Below, piece by piece: positions 35,364-43,547 of a stretch of DNA of 64,000 nucleotides (position 1 is the stretch's first letter; the number at the start of each line of letters is the position of its first letter). The stretch is taken from assembly GCF_010729485.1 (NCBI RefSeq), contig NZ_AP022609.1, positions 3,968,001 through 4,032,000 of the forward strand. Reading direction: 5' to 3'. Below the pieces are notes generated by a model. The model was not told the origin of the DNA and searched no databases. It worked only from the letters and a program-made list of their open reading frames with translations. Origin of the DNA: Mycolicibacter hiberniae (lineage in GTDB: Bacteria; Actinomycetota; Actinomycetes; Mycobacteriales; Mycobacteriaceae). A program made the position numbers and the translations under genes.

Positions 35364-35885
35364 ATGGAAGCACAGGGTCCGTCCACGCAGGACCGTCCAG
35401 CCGACACGCTGGACGGTTTCGGGATGGCCGTTGTGCGGGAAGACGGCCGGTGGCGTTGCACGTCGATGCGCGCCGCCGCGTTGACCAGTTTGGCCGGGGC
35501 GGAGACGGAGCTGCGCGAGTTGCGAAGCTCGGGCGCGGTGTTCGGTCTGATCAACGTGGACCACGAATTCTTCGTGATCGTGCGCCCGGGTCCGGCCGGT
35601 ACCCGGCTGCTGCTCTCGGATGCCACGGCCGCCTTGGACTATGACCTGGCCGACGAGGTGCTCGAGGCGATCGACGCCGATATCGACACCGCCGACCTGG
35701 AGGATGCCGACCCGTTCGAGGAGGGCGACCTGGGGGTGCTCGCCGACATCGGGCTGCCCGCCGCGGTGCTCAGCGTCATCCTGGACGAGGCCGACCTGGC
35801 AATCGAGGAGCAGCTGCACCGGATCGCCAGCGAGATGGGGTTCGACGACGAGCTCAGCGCGGCACTGCCGCGGCGCCGTCGGTGA
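35364..35885 (+). CDS. tRNA adenosine deaminase-associated protein (Rv3753c-like)
   Basis: 173 residues, acidic. N-terminal half has a beta-rich domain (GMAVVREDGRWRCTSM; FFVIVRPGPAGTRLLLSDATAA); C-terminal half is helical and very acidic (DADIDTADLEDADPFEEGDLG), ending EMGFDDELSAALPRRRR. This family is named for its invariable position before tadA in actinobacteria; the biochemical role is not known. The TGA overlaps the tadA GTG (GTGA), so the two are translationally coupled. It is divergent from tyrA with a 57-bp gap. Confidence 0.88.
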   Translation: MEAQGPSTQDRPADTLDGFGMAVVREDGRWRCTSMRAAALTSLAGAETELRELRSSGAVFGLINVDHEFFVIVRPGPAGTRLLLSDATAALDYDLADEVLEAIDADIDTADLEDADPFEEGDLGVLADIGLPAAVLSVILDEADLAIEEQLHRIASEMGFDDELSAALPRRRR

Positions 35886-36349
35886 CCGGCTCGCCCAGCG
35901 ACGAGGATCTGATCCGCGCGGCCCTGGTGGCTGCCGGGCAGGCCGGGCCCCGTGACGTTCCGGTGGGAGCGGTGGTGGTGGGCGCCGACGGCACCGTGCT
36001 CGCCCAGGCGGCCAACGCCAGAGAAGCGCTGGCAGACCCCACCGCGCACGCCGAAATGCTGGCGATCCGCGCAGCGGCCGCCGTGCTGGGCGACGGTTGG
36101 CGGCTGACCGGCGCCACCCTGGCCGTCACGCTGGAGCCGTGCACCATGTGCGCCGGCGCACTGGTGGCCGCGCGGGTGGCCCGGCTGGTGTTCGGGGCGT
36201 TCGAACCCAAGACCGGCGCGGTCGGCTCGCTGTGGGACGTGGCGCGTGATCGCCGGCTCAACCACCGGCCCCAAGTGCGCGGCGGGGTGCTGGCCGCGGA
36301 GTGCGCTGCACCACTGGAAGCGTTCTTCGCCCGGCAGCGATTGGGCTGA
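35882..36349 (+). CDS. tadA: tRNA-specific adenosine deaminase TadA
   Basis: 155 residues from GTG 35882. Zinc-dependent deaminase motifs are complete: H56-A-E58 (catalytic proton shuttle E58) and P-C87-T-M-C90. It deaminates A34 to inosine in tRNA-Arg(ACG), whose gene is in this window at 22745. The C-terminal helix QVRGGVLAAECAAPLEAFF matches the TadA RNA-binding end. Coupled to the upstream associated protein; the tRNA-Ser gene follows 29 bp later. Confidence 0.92.
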   Translation: MTGSPSDEDLIRAALVAAGQAGPRDVPVGAVVVGADGTVLAQAANAREALADPTAHAEMLAIRAAAAVLGDGWRLTGATLAVTLEPCTMCAGALVAARVARLVFGAFEPKTGAVGSLWDVARDRRLNHRPQVRGGVLAAECAAPLEAFFARQRLG

Positions 36350-36378
36350 GAGCCCCTTTGTTGGGTACGCTGTCCCGC

Positions 36379-36469
36379 GGTGGCGTGTCCGAGCGGCCTA
36401 AGGAGCACGCCTCGAAAGCGTGTGTGGGGTAACCCCCCACCGAGGGTTCAAATCCCTCCGCCACCGCCA
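36379..36469 (+). tRNA. tRNA-Ser (anticodon CGA)
   Basis: Acceptor GGTGGCG pairs with CGCCACC at 36459-36465, then G and encoded CCA (36467-36469). Anticodon loop CTCGAAA gives CGA, reading UCG. The long variable arm (GTGGGGTAACCCCCCAC) is serine-type. Its last 26 bases are nearly identical to those of the TGA isoacceptor at 15231. Confidence 0.95.
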
Positions 36470-36497
36470 CGTGATGAATCACATCGGTCACGGATTT

Positions 36498-36526
36498 CCC
36501 CGGCCTCGTGCCGGGGTTTTCTGTTT
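36498..36526 (+). terminator. Intrinsic terminator after tRNA-Ser(CGA)
   Basis: CCCCGGC at 36498-36504 pairs with GCCGGGG at 36510-36516 around a 5-base loop, followed by TTTTCTGTTT. A classical rho-independent terminator 28 bases past the tRNA. Confidence 0.9.
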
Positions 36527-36764
36527 GTCGGGCCGCATGCAGGCGACTCCGCCGGGGCCGAGGCGGCCTGTGACTGCGCGGTCCAGACCCTCGCCCGACG
36601 CTCCGATCGACGGTTCGGTGGAGAAGGCAGTACACCCGTTGTCCAGGTGAGTTTTTCGCCGCAGGAGCGGTGGGGCCCGCAGTGGGGGAGCAACGCTGCG
36701 GACGGCCCCACCGGCCGGTTGCCAACCGCGGTTGCGTCTGCGGCGCGCTGCGGGCGGGCCATGG
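36527..36764. other. Non-coding spacer before the Rieske operon
   Basis: No convincing gene on either strand. It contains an imperfect stem-loop at 36670-36711 (GTGGGGC-CCGCAG pairing with CTGCGG-acg-GGCCCCAC), which might terminate or attenuate transcription from upstream. Open frames here are shadows without ribosome binding sites. Confidence 0.5.
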
Positions 36765-36791
36765 ATATACATCCTTGTATATCCAATACAG
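36765..36791 (-). promoter_or_regulatory. Three-half-site operator before the Rieske gene
   Basis: On the minus strand the site reads CTGTATT-N2-ATATACA-N4-TGTATAT, the same pattern as at 39497-39523 on the plus strand (21 of 27 positions shared). The inner part is a perfect palindrome, GGATATACA-N4-TGTATATCC (36763-36784). It lies about 105 bases before ATG 36897. Best read as the operator of the TetR-family regulator at 38793. Confidence 0.75.
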
Positions 36792-36896
36792 AAATGTAGA
36801 GTTGTGGCTGCGATCACGTTCAGCCCCTTCCTCCGGCGCTTGGCCCGCTGCCCGCCGAGGTCTCCGGCCCGGGATGCCCCGACCCAAGGAGCAGAT

Positions 36897-38258
36897 ATGC
36901 AGTCGACGAAGCCCGGTGACTGGGTCGAGACCGCACCCACCCTCGAGGACATCGACTTCGCCGGGTACCGGATGAACATCCCCACCGATCGCTACATCTG
37001 TCCGGAGATCGCCGAGCGCGAGGCCGAGCAGATCTGGAAGAAGGTCTGGCGCGTGGTGGGCCGGGTCAGTGAACTGCCCGAGACGGGGGACTGGAAGGAA
37101 TACCGCATCCGCGACCAGTCCTATGTGATCGTCCGGGGCAAGGACGAGCGGATCCGGGGCTTCGTCAATGCCTGCCGGCACCGGGGGAACCGACTGTGCG
37201 AGGGCGCCGGCAACGCCAAGCGGGGCCTGCTCTGCCAATACCACCTGTGGTCCTACGGCCTCGATGGCCATCTGCGGGGCGTGCTGCGGGAGAAGGAGAA
37301 CACACTGTCCCCGCTGGACAAGGAGGGGCTCTCGCTGCTGCCGGTGGCGGTCGAGTGCCTCGCCGGCTTCATCTTCCTCAATCCCGACCCTGATGCCGAA
37401 CCGCTGAGTGAGTTTCTGGGACCCGAAATCGCCGAGATGCTCCAGCCCTACCACCTCGATGAGATGGTCACGGTGATGGACGTCAAAGAGGACCTGGAAT
37501 GTAACTGGAAGGTTGTCATGGACGCCTTCGAGGAGGGCTATCACATCTCCGGGATCCACCCCCAGTTGCTGCGCGTCATCATGATCGACCCCTACAAGAG
37601 TCGGTACAAGCTTCTGGACAAGCACAGCATCTCCATGGCCCCGTTCGAAGTGGCCAATGCCGACACGTACAGCGCCGAAGAGCAAGTCGAAGGAATCCTG
37701 GAGCTGCCCGAGACCTTCCCCTCGGTGCAGGCGTCACTGCCACGGTTTCAGGAGCTGGTCGACGAATACCGGGATCAGGGGCGCGAGCTGGCGTTCCCCG
37801 AGGGGGTCACCGCGCGCACCCTGCTGCAGCGGGCAACCCGGGAAACCCTGCGCGGGATGGGCCTGGACGTCGACGGGTTGACCGATGCGCAGATGAGCGA
37901 CAACCACGGCTGGGTGCTGTTCCCGAATTTCTTCATGACGATCCGTGCCGGTGAGGCAACCGTCATCATGTCCGAACCGCACCCCAGCGGTGATCCGAAC
38001 AGATGCTCCTGGCACATCATGAGTTTCATGTGGCTGCCCGAAGAGCACCGCGGCGCCTTCAAGGCCGAGCCCATCGTGGTGGACGAGCCGGGTTCATACA
38101 AGTATTTCCTTGCCCTGCAGCAGGATTACGAACAGATGCCGCGTCAGCAGATCGGTCTGCGCAACGAGCGGTTGAAGCACATGTCATTGGTCAAAGAGGA
38201 GATCGTGATCGCCCATTACCACTCCGTCGTCGACCGCTACCTGGCCGGCGCCATCTAG
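36897..38258 (+). CDS. Rieske non-heme iron oxygenase, alpha subunit
   Basis: 453 residues; AAGGAG six bases before ATG 36897 decides the start. Rieske [2Fe-2S] ligands C93-x-H95 and C113-x2-H116 (CRH...CQYH). The catalytic domain follows: NWKVVMDAFEEGYHISGIHP (about 202-221) carries the His-x4-His iron pair, and the third ligand Asp is expected in the helix near DNHGWVLFP (about 335). Such enzymes insert oxygen into aromatic, terpenoid or steroidal compounds with NAD(P)H via ferredoxin and reductase partners, which are not encoded nearby. It heads an island with two NTF2-like proteins, a TetR and a P450; the NTF2-like proteins could be small-subunit analogues. Substrate unknown. Confidence 0.9.
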   Translation: MQSTKPGDWVETAPTLEDIDFAGYRMNIPTDRYICPEIAEREAEQIWKKVWRVVGRVSELPETGDWKEYRIRDQSYVIVRGKDERIRGFVNACRHRGNRLCEGAGNAKRGLLCQYHLWSYGLDGHLRGVLREKENTLSPLDKEGLSLLPVAVECLAGFIFLNPDPDAEPLSEFLGPEIAEMLQPYHLDEMVTVMDVKEDLECNWKVVMDAFEEGYHISGIHPQLLRVIMIDPYKSRYKLLDKHSISMAPFEVANADTYSAEEQVEGILELPETFPSVQASLPRFQELVDEYRDQGRELAFPEGVTARTLLQRATRETLRGMGLDVDGLTDAQMSDNHGWVLFPNFFMTIRAGEATVIMSEPHPSGDPNRCSWHIMSFMWLPEEHRGAFKAEPIVVDEPGSYKYFLALQQDYEQMPRQQIGLRNERLKHMSLVKEEIVIAHYHSVVDRYLAGAI

Positions 38259-38313
38259 TCTTGCCCGGGCATCGCGACTCAGCCATCCTCTCAACAAGAT
38301 TGGGGCGACCTCG

Positions 38314-38778
38314 ATGAGCGATATCGACTCCGTGATCGACAACCACCACGGCAACACGCGCACGGTATTGGAGTACAGCCGCACCGTGGGCAGGTTGGTG
38401 CACGAAGCCAAGAAGCCGGGGTTCACCGTCGAAAGCTGGGCTCCGCTCGCGCGGCTGGTCGACACCGAGAACTTCGTGCGTGTCGGGAACTTCAAAGAAG
38501 TCATGAACTGGGCGCAATACACGGCCTTTCTGACGGGCTGGGCAACGGCGTCCCTGTGGGACGCCACCTTCCGGCGGATCAGCACGGTCGAGGGGATTGT
38601 GTTCCTCGAGCTCGAGGAACACAGCACGATCGGGGACTTCCACAGCGTGGTGAACTCGGCCAGCATCTACGAGTTCGACGATGCCGGCAGGATCGCCCGC
38701 GTCGATGTCTACCTACAGATGGAACTGCCCAGCCCGGATCTGCTCGCCGGCGGGCTGAGCGGAGACACCGCGCAGTGA
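38314..38778 (+). CDS. NTF2-like protein in the Rieske operon
   Basis: 154 residues. The helix-strand pattern of the SnoaL/NTF2 cone fold is visible: VLEYSRTVGRLVHEAK, FVRVGNFKEVMNWAQYTAFLTGWA, EGIVFLELEEHSTIGDF and a C-terminal sheet YEFDDAGRIARVDVYLQMELP. It follows the Rieske gene by 55 bp, so is probably co-transcribed. Small subunits of many ring-hydroxylating dioxygenases share this fold, so it may be a distant beta subunit, or a ketosteroid-isomerase-like enzyme acting on the oxygenated product. The catalytic residues cannot be named. Confidence 0.8.
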   Translation: MSDIDSVIDNHHGNTRTVLEYSRTVGRLVHEAKKPGFTVESWAPLARLVDTENFVRVGNFKEVMNWAQYTAFLTGWATASLWDATFRRISTVEGIVFLELEEHSTIGDFHSVVNSASIYEFDDAGRIARVDVYLQMELPSPDLLAGGLSGDTAQ

Positions 38779-38792
38779 TGCCGCCCCGCGGG

Positions 38793-39431
38793 TCAGCTGC
38801 CGCGCTGTGAACCGGGGCGGTTGCCGGCCGCCGGCTTGGGTCGCACACTGGCCAGCACCATCTGCAGAAACGGCGTCTGGAGGTCTTCGCCGTCCAGGTA
38901 GGAGCCGATGGTGATGCCCTCATTGGTGGCGACCAGCACCTTGGCCAGCTGGTGGGCCGGTACGGTCAGCTCTCCGCCGAGCCGGCTGCTGTGTTTTTCG
39001 ATGTAGTCGGCCAGCGAGTTCAGGGCCTGTCGCCGCTTGCCCGCCAGGCGTTCGCGAGCCTCGGGATTGCGCAGCAGGAACAGCGAAAACTCATGGCCCA
39101 GGGCGGCGCTGTCGGGACCGCCTGTCACCAGCTCACGCCACCGCTGGGCGAACTGCGCCACATCGAGTTCCTCCAGCGTCTCGAACGAGCTGATGACGTC
39201 TTCGAAGCTGGACAAAAAGCGCTGCAGGTGCCGCTCGATGACGGCCAGGAACAACTCCTCCTTGGCCCCGAAATGCGAGTAGATCGCGCCGCGGGTGTAC
39301 CCGGCGGCATCGGCGATGTCCTCAAGGGCCGCCCCGGCGTAGCCCCGCCGGGCGAACACCTCCTCGGCGGCGTCCAGCAACACGCTGCGGGTGTGTTCCA
39401 CGCGCCGTTGCCGGGTCCATCGTTCCGCCAC
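38793..39431 (-). CDS. TetR-family repressor of the catabolic island
   Basis: 212 residues from GTG 39431. The N-terminal HTH reads RSVLLDAAEEVFARRGYAGAALEDIADAAGYTRGAIYSHFGAKEELF in order (residues about 12-57). The C-terminal ligand domain ends GEDLQTPFLQMVLASVRPK. It is transcribed away from the NTF2/P450 unit (39629) with an operator between them at 39497-39523 and a second copy before the Rieske gene. That arrangement is the signature of an autoregulated local repressor, presumably released by the pathway substrate. The frame is open upstream to 39602, but no better start is visible. Confidence 0.87.
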   Translation of the reverse strand: MAERWTRQRRVEHTRSVLLDAAEEVFARRGYAGAALEDIADAAGYTRGAIYSHFGAKEELFLAVIERHLQRFLSSFEDVISSFETLEELDVAQFAQRWRELVTGGPDSAALGHEFSLFLLRNPEARERLAGKRRQALNSLADYIEKHSSRLGGELTVPAHQLAKVLVATNEGITIGSYLDGEDLQTPFLQMVLASVRPKPAAGNRPGSQRGS

Positions 39432-39496
39432 GGGATTTATTGTCCCAGCCCGGTTGCCATTGCGCCCACCAACGCCCCCAAACCCTAGATACGACG

Positions 39497-39523
39497 CTGT
39501 ATTCAATATACAGTCCTGTATAT
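39497..39523 (+). promoter_or_regulatory. Three-half-site operator between TetR and NTF2-P450 unit
   Basis: CTGTATT-CA-ATATACA-GTCC-TGTATAT. Two overlapping palindromes (TGTAT-N5-ATACA and ATATACA-N4-TGTATAT) share the middle half site. Located 66 bases from the TetR start and about 106 bases from the GTG at 39629, matching the 106-base distance at the Rieske gene. Confidence 0.78.
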
Positions 39524-39628
39524 GGTGCTGACGTGTCGTGCGGCTCGTGCCCGCCGAGCCGGCCGCGGCCCTCGTCGCCTTTCGCGAAACGTCTTTCACC
39601 ACAACTTGTCACGTGAGGGAGGCCTGCT

Positions 39629-40153
39629 GTGAAGCTGGAGGATCGGATAGCCAAGCACCGCCGGATGGCGGAAAGCTACCGCGACAAGTACGTACTGCAG
39701 CAGGTTCAAGACGGCGAGACCTACGACGAATGGGAGTTCACCGACGACGCGGTCTACACGTCGCCGTACTTTGTGGCCGATCAGGAGTTGGTACTCAAAG
39801 ACGTGGCCACCCATTGGAGCACCGCGGCCACCATCGAAGCCAAGGCCTACGGTTTGACCTTCCCGGACTGGAAACCCGTGGAATTCAAAGTCTGGCCCGC
39901 CGAAAACGGTTTCGTCCAGCGCTATCGCTGGGAGGGAACCAACGTCAACACCGGGCACGTCCAGGGCTTCTACTCGATCAGCTTCGTCGAGACCGACGAC
40001 GACTGCAAGATTGTGCACTGGTCGACCTATGTCAACGACGACGAGTACGGACCCTTTCTGGAGGCGGCGATCGGCGCGCGTGGACCGTTCCACGGGGACG
40101 GCTATATGCAAGCCCTGGCAAGCCATTTCGAGAAGCACGGCATCACTTTCTAG
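39629..40153 (+). CDS. NTF2-like protein preceding the P450
   Basis: 174 residues from GTG 39629 with AGGGAGG six bases upstream. Typical NTF2/SnoaL features: helix KLEDRIAKHRRMAESYRDKYVLQQV, TDDAVYTSPYF, TFPDWKPVEFKVWPAE and WEGTNVNTGHVQGFYSISFVETDDDCKIVHWSTYV. Rich in Trp, Tyr and Asp, suggesting a polar aromatic pocket. It shares no obvious close identity with the NTF2-like protein at 38314. Likely an enzyme or carrier for the island's substrate; inference. The P450 starts 67 bp later on the same strand. Confidence 0.8.
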   Translation: MKLEDRIAKHRRMAESYRDKYVLQQVQDGETYDEWEFTDDAVYTSPYFVADQELVLKDVATHWSTAATIEAKAYGLTFPDWKPVEFKVWPAENGFVQRYRWEGTNVNTGHVQGFYSISFVETDDDCKIVHWSTYVNDDEYGPFLEAAIGARGPFHGDGYMQALASHFEKHGITF

Positions 40154-40220
40154 TCGCCGGGTCGGTGCGCCGGAGCGCGGCGCCGGGTTTGCGGCTGGTA
40201 TTCGGACGAAGGAACACACC

Positions 40221-41429
40221 ATGACCACCAGTGCCGTCGACGAGTTGTACTACGACCCGTGGGACGCCGACCTCAACGCCGACCCGTACCCGATGTTCAA
40301 ACGGTTCCGCGACGAGGCGCCCGTGTACTACAACGCCGCACACGACTTCTGGGCGGTGAGCCGCTTCGCCGACGTCAACCGGACGCTCCTCGACCACCAG
40401 ACGTTCAGCTCCGCACGCGGCGTGGTGCTGGAGATCATCAAGTCCGGTATGGAGATCCCACCGGGAATGCTGATCTTCGAGGACCCGCCGATCCACGATA
40501 TCCATCGGTCGCTGCTGGCGCGGGCGTTCACCCCGCGCAAGATCAGCGCCCTGGAGCCCAAGATCCGGGAGCTCACGCGAAAGTGCTTGGACCCCTTGAT
40601 CGGCGGTGACCGCATCGACTTCGTCAAAGACCTGGGATCGGTGATGCCGCTGCGGGTGGTCGGGATGCTGTTCGGAATCCCGCAGGACTACCAGCGCCGC
40701 ATTCAGGAAGACGGCGACAAGCACGTGCGCACCCAGCGCGGCGGGCAGATGACCGACAACGCCGACGGCGTCCTGGCCGACGGCCAACTGTTCGCCGAGT
40801 TCATCGACCATCGCGTCCGCCACCCGGCAGACGACCTCACCACCGAACTGCTCAACGTCGAGTTCGAGGACGAAACCGGAACCACCCGAAAGATGCGCCG
40901 CGACGAGCTGCTGATGTTCATGAACGTCGTCGCCGTTGCCGGCGCCGAGACCACCACCCGGCTTATCGGATGGACCGGCAAACTGCTCTCCGAACATCCC
41001 CACCAGCGCCGGCACCTCGCCGCCGACCGCTCCGCGCTGCCGCAGGCAATCGAGGAGATCCTGCGCTACGAGCCGCCGGCGCTGCAAGCGGCCCGCTACG
41101 TGACCCGCGACGTCGACGTCGCCGGAACCACCATCCCTGCAGGCAGTTCCATCCTGGCTCTGGTCGGCGCGGCCAATCGCGACGAGCGGCGGTTTGGGTC
41201 CGACGCCGAGTACTTCGATGTCCTCCGGCCACCGCGCAGCCACCTGACCTTCGGGGTCGGCGCGCACTACTGCCTGGGCAACGCCCTGGCGCGCATCGAA
41301 GGACGGGTCGCCCTCGACGAGATCCTGAACCGCTTCCCGGACTGGACCGTCGATCTGGACGAGGCGGTCTTCTCCTCCTCCTCGGCCGTGCGCGGGTGGG
41401 ACAGCATGCCCGCCCGCCTCGGCACCTGA
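40221..41429 (+). CDS. Cytochrome P450
   Basis: 402 residues from ATG 40221 (GAAGGAA eight bases upstream). Heme-thiolate motif FGVGAHYCLG at 344-353 with axial C351; I-helix oxygen-activation motif AGAETTTR near 237-244; ExxR in EEILRY near 276-281. Class I bacterial P450 needing ferredoxin and reductase, none of which is encoded nearby. N-terminal sequence (MTTSAVDELYYDPWDADLNA) is of a type common in mycobacterial P450s of sterol- or terpene-linked clusters, but I cannot name the CYP family. Probably acts on the same substrate as the Rieske oxygenase. Confidence 0.93.
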   Translation: MTTSAVDELYYDPWDADLNADPYPMFKRFRDEAPVYYNAAHDFWAVSRFADVNRTLLDHQTFSSARGVVLEIIKSGMEIPPGMLIFEDPPIHDIHRSLLARAFTPRKISALEPKIRELTRKCLDPLIGGDRIDFVKDLGSVMPLRVVGMLFGIPQDYQRRIQEDGDKHVRTQRGGQMTDNADGVLADGQLFAEFIDHRVRHPADDLTTELLNVEFEDETGTTRKMRRDELLMFMNVVAVAGAETTTRLIGWTGKLLSEHPHQRRHLAADRSALPQAIEEILRYEPPALQAARYVTRDVDVAGTTIPAGSSILALVGAANRDERRFGSDAEYFDVLRPPRSHLTFGVGAHYCLGNALARIEGRVALDEILNRFPDWTVDLDEAVFSSSSAVRGWDSMPARLGT

Positions 41430-41465
41430 CGGCCTACGCCGCGGCGCTCCGTCGTCGGCCGGGAA

Positions 41466-42068
41466 TCAGCGCGGCCGGTCCACCGCATAGGTCCCGGCGT
41501 CGTCGGCGAACTCCACCAGCACCTGGCGTAAGGCGCCGTCGACCAGCACCGTGCAGGTGAAGCTGGCGCCCCTGCGCACCGTCGGGTTGCCCCCGTTGTT
41601 GCATCGGACGTCGGTCACGTCGTCGCGGCCGTAGCCGTTGACGGGGTCGGTCAGCACCCGGCGGACACCGTCTTGGGCTGCCCGCACGTCGAGTTGTATC
41701 TGCTCGGAATCGCCGACGGTGGCGCGCAGCACCCAGGCCAGGAGTACGCCCAGGGCGAGCAGCGCGGTGACGCCCGCGGTGATCAACAGGGTCCGGTTCG
41801 ACGGGCGCTGCAGGTCGGGTTTCTGCGCGGCGGCATCCGGGGAGACCTGCGCGGGCCGCGGACGCGGGGCGGGCGCCAGCGGTCGCGCGCCCGGCGGTGG
41901 CCGGTGCGTCCGGGGCGGCGGTGCCGGTCGGCGGAACTCCAGATACCAGGGTTGCTCGGGCGGGCGTGGGCGCTGGTTTGCGGGGCCGGTCGGCCGGTGT
42001 GGTTGCTGTGGCGGCCGCGGAATCGGCCGGCCCTGCGGCGGCTTGCGCGGATCTTCCGGAGCGTTCAT
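41466..42068 (-). CDS. DUF4333 protein with Pro-rich cytoplasmic tail
   Basis: 200 residues from ATG 42068. Residues 1-90 are Pro/Arg-rich and probably disordered (PRPPQQPHRP, HRPPPGARP); one helix at about 93-115 (LLITAGVTALLALGVLLAWVL); then an extracytoplasmic DUF4333 domain with two Cys (VRCNNGG and SFTCTVL), likely a disulfide. The domain is common in actinobacterial envelope proteins; no function is known. It follows the LpqM-like gene by 10 bp on the same strand. Confidence 0.82.
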   Translation of the reverse strand: MNAPEDPRKPPQGRPIPRPPQQPHRPTGPANQRPRPPEQPWYLEFRRPAPPPRTHRPPPGARPLAPAPRPRPAQVSPDAAAQKPDLQRPSNRTLLITAGVTALLALGVLLAWVLRATVGDSEQIQLDVRAAQDGVRRVLTDPVNGYGRDDVTDVRCNNGGNPTVRRGASFTCTVLVDGALRQVLVEFADDAGTYAVDRPR

Positions 42069-42078
42069 GACCTGCCGC

Positions 42079-43545
42079 TCATCCCGGGAACCGCTCGAAG
42101 CAGCCGTCGGTGTCGCCGTAGAGCCCGGACCGGAACGCGAGGATGCGGGTGAAACCCGCCGGCACGGTGTTGTCGTCGACGTCACTGGCGACGATCCCAT
42201 TCATCAGCAGACCGGTGACCGCCTCGTCGAGGTCGCCGCCGGCCAGCATCAGACCCGGTCCGCCGGCCACCGTCATCGGTGCGGACATCCGGCGTTGGGC
42301 GACCCCGCTCAGACATGCGGTTCGCAACGCCGCGGTCGCCGACTCCAGGCCCGCTTCGCGCTCACGCTGCACCGCCAGCGCATAGCGCGACGTCACGGCC
42401 GACAAGCCGGTGTTGTCGCCCTGCGGCATACCGAGAGTCGATTGGTCTGTCGGCGCGCTGAGCTCCTGCAGTCCGGCCATGTCGACGACGATCAGGTTGG
42501 ACTCCGGGCAGTAGGCCACCGGATCGGGATGGTGGCCGCTGGGGCACTTGCCCGACGTGGACAGCTCCGGCGGACGGGACAGGCCGAAGATCTGGCCCAG
42601 CTGTTCCATCAGGGTCGACAACACCGACTCGTCGATCGTGAGATCGCTTTGGGGAGTCTGCGCGTCGAACAGCGAGCCCGGCAGGTTGCCGCGGCGCTTG
42701 CGGACGTCATCCATGGTGATCTCGGCGCACATCTGCGCGTCGCCGTCGAAGCCGGTCTGGAAAGCGCCGACCCGGTCCAGCGCGGTGCCGTGTTCGTCGG
42801 AGACCGACACCGGATTGTCCGCCGTCGACACGGGGTCGCGGATCACGATCAGGCCGGCCAGTACGTGGTTGAGGCCGTCGCCGGTACTCAGCTGCAGCCG
42901 GGGGGAATTGCCCGCCGCCACCCACCGCAGGTACACGCCGGCGAAGCAGTCGGCCTGCTGTTCGCGGACCAGGGTGCGCGTCAGCGGGTTGACGGTGCCG
43001 GCCATGTGCTGCAGGGCGTGGCCGTATTCGTGCGCCAGCGTGCCGCTGATCGCCGTGTCGCCGAAGTACTTTCGCGCCGTGGGCAGAAATTTGGCGCGGT
43101 CCCAGGCGAGGGTGTCCGGCTTTCGGCAGTACATCGCGTTCGGCAGGTGGTAGACGTCGCCGCCGCACACCGACGGGCCGTCGGGATCGGTGGAGTCGTA
43201 GGACATCAGCGTCGAGACCGGGTCGAAGCGTCCCGGCAGCATCTGCGCGTAGTGCTGCGTCCAGAAATCCTCGATGTCGTCGATGGCCAGCAGCGACAAC
43301 CGGTCGATCTGCCCACCGTCGCTGTTGTGCACTCGGGGGGTGACCGGGCCGACCTCACCGCGCGGCCCGCTGGGGCCTTCCGCGGTGGGCAAGCCGCCGA
43401 CCCGCCCGGGGTCGTACAGCATTGCCATCGCGTGGCCGGCGATCACCGTCGGTGCGGTGGGCTCGGCGCAGGAGCACAACGCCAGCAGCAGGGCCGCCAC
43501 CCCGAAAAGCGTTGCGGTCCGTCGGTGAGATCTGCGTCGCGGCAT
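42079..43545 (-). CDS. lpqM: Lipoprotein zinc metallopeptidase, LpqM-like
   Basis: 488 residues. The signal ends in a lipobox LALC-S at about 22-26, so it is a lipoprotein of the outer leaflet of the plasma membrane. The peptidase core has HExxH as HEYGH near residue 172 (TLAHEYGHALQHMAG) and a downstream glutamate-bearing EQQADCFAGVYLRW, the pattern of neutral zinc metallopeptidases. Length and motifs match M. tuberculosis LpqM (Rv0419) from memory. Cys pairs in the C-terminal half may form disulfides. Start ATG 43545 lies two bases after the ami1 stop, so the three genes ami1-lpqM-DUF4333 look like a cell-envelope operon. Confidence 0.82.
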   Translation of the reverse strand: MPRRRSHRRTATLFGVAALLLALCSCAEPTAPTVIAGHAMAMLYDPGRVGGLPTAEGPSGPRGEVGPVTPRVHNSDGGQIDRLSLLAIDDIEDFWTQHYAQMLPGRFDPVSTLMSYDSTDPDGPSVCGGDVYHLPNAMYCRKPDTLAWDRAKFLPTARKYFGDTAISGTLAHEYGHALQHMAGTVNPLTRTLVREQQADCFAGVYLRWVAAGNSPRLQLSTGDGLNHVLAGLIVIRDPVSTADNPVSVSDEHGTALDRVGAFQTGFDGDAQMCAEITMDDVRKRRGNLPGSLFDAQTPQSDLTIDESVLSTLMEQLGQIFGLSRPPELSTSGKCPSGHHPDPVAYCPESNLIVVDMAGLQELSAPTDQSTLGMPQGDNTGLSAVTSRYALAVQREREAGLESATAALRTACLSGVAQRRMSAPMTVAGGPGLMLAGGDLDEAVTGLLMNGIVASDVDDNTVPAGFTRILAFRSGLYGDTDGCFERFPG

Positions 43546-43547
43546 TT

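Noticed and set aside
36379-41429. Integrated element using tRNA-Ser(CGA) as attachment site
   Set aside because: No integrase and no copy of the tRNA 3' end was seen after 41429; the similar 3' end at 15294 belongs to another tRNA-Ser.
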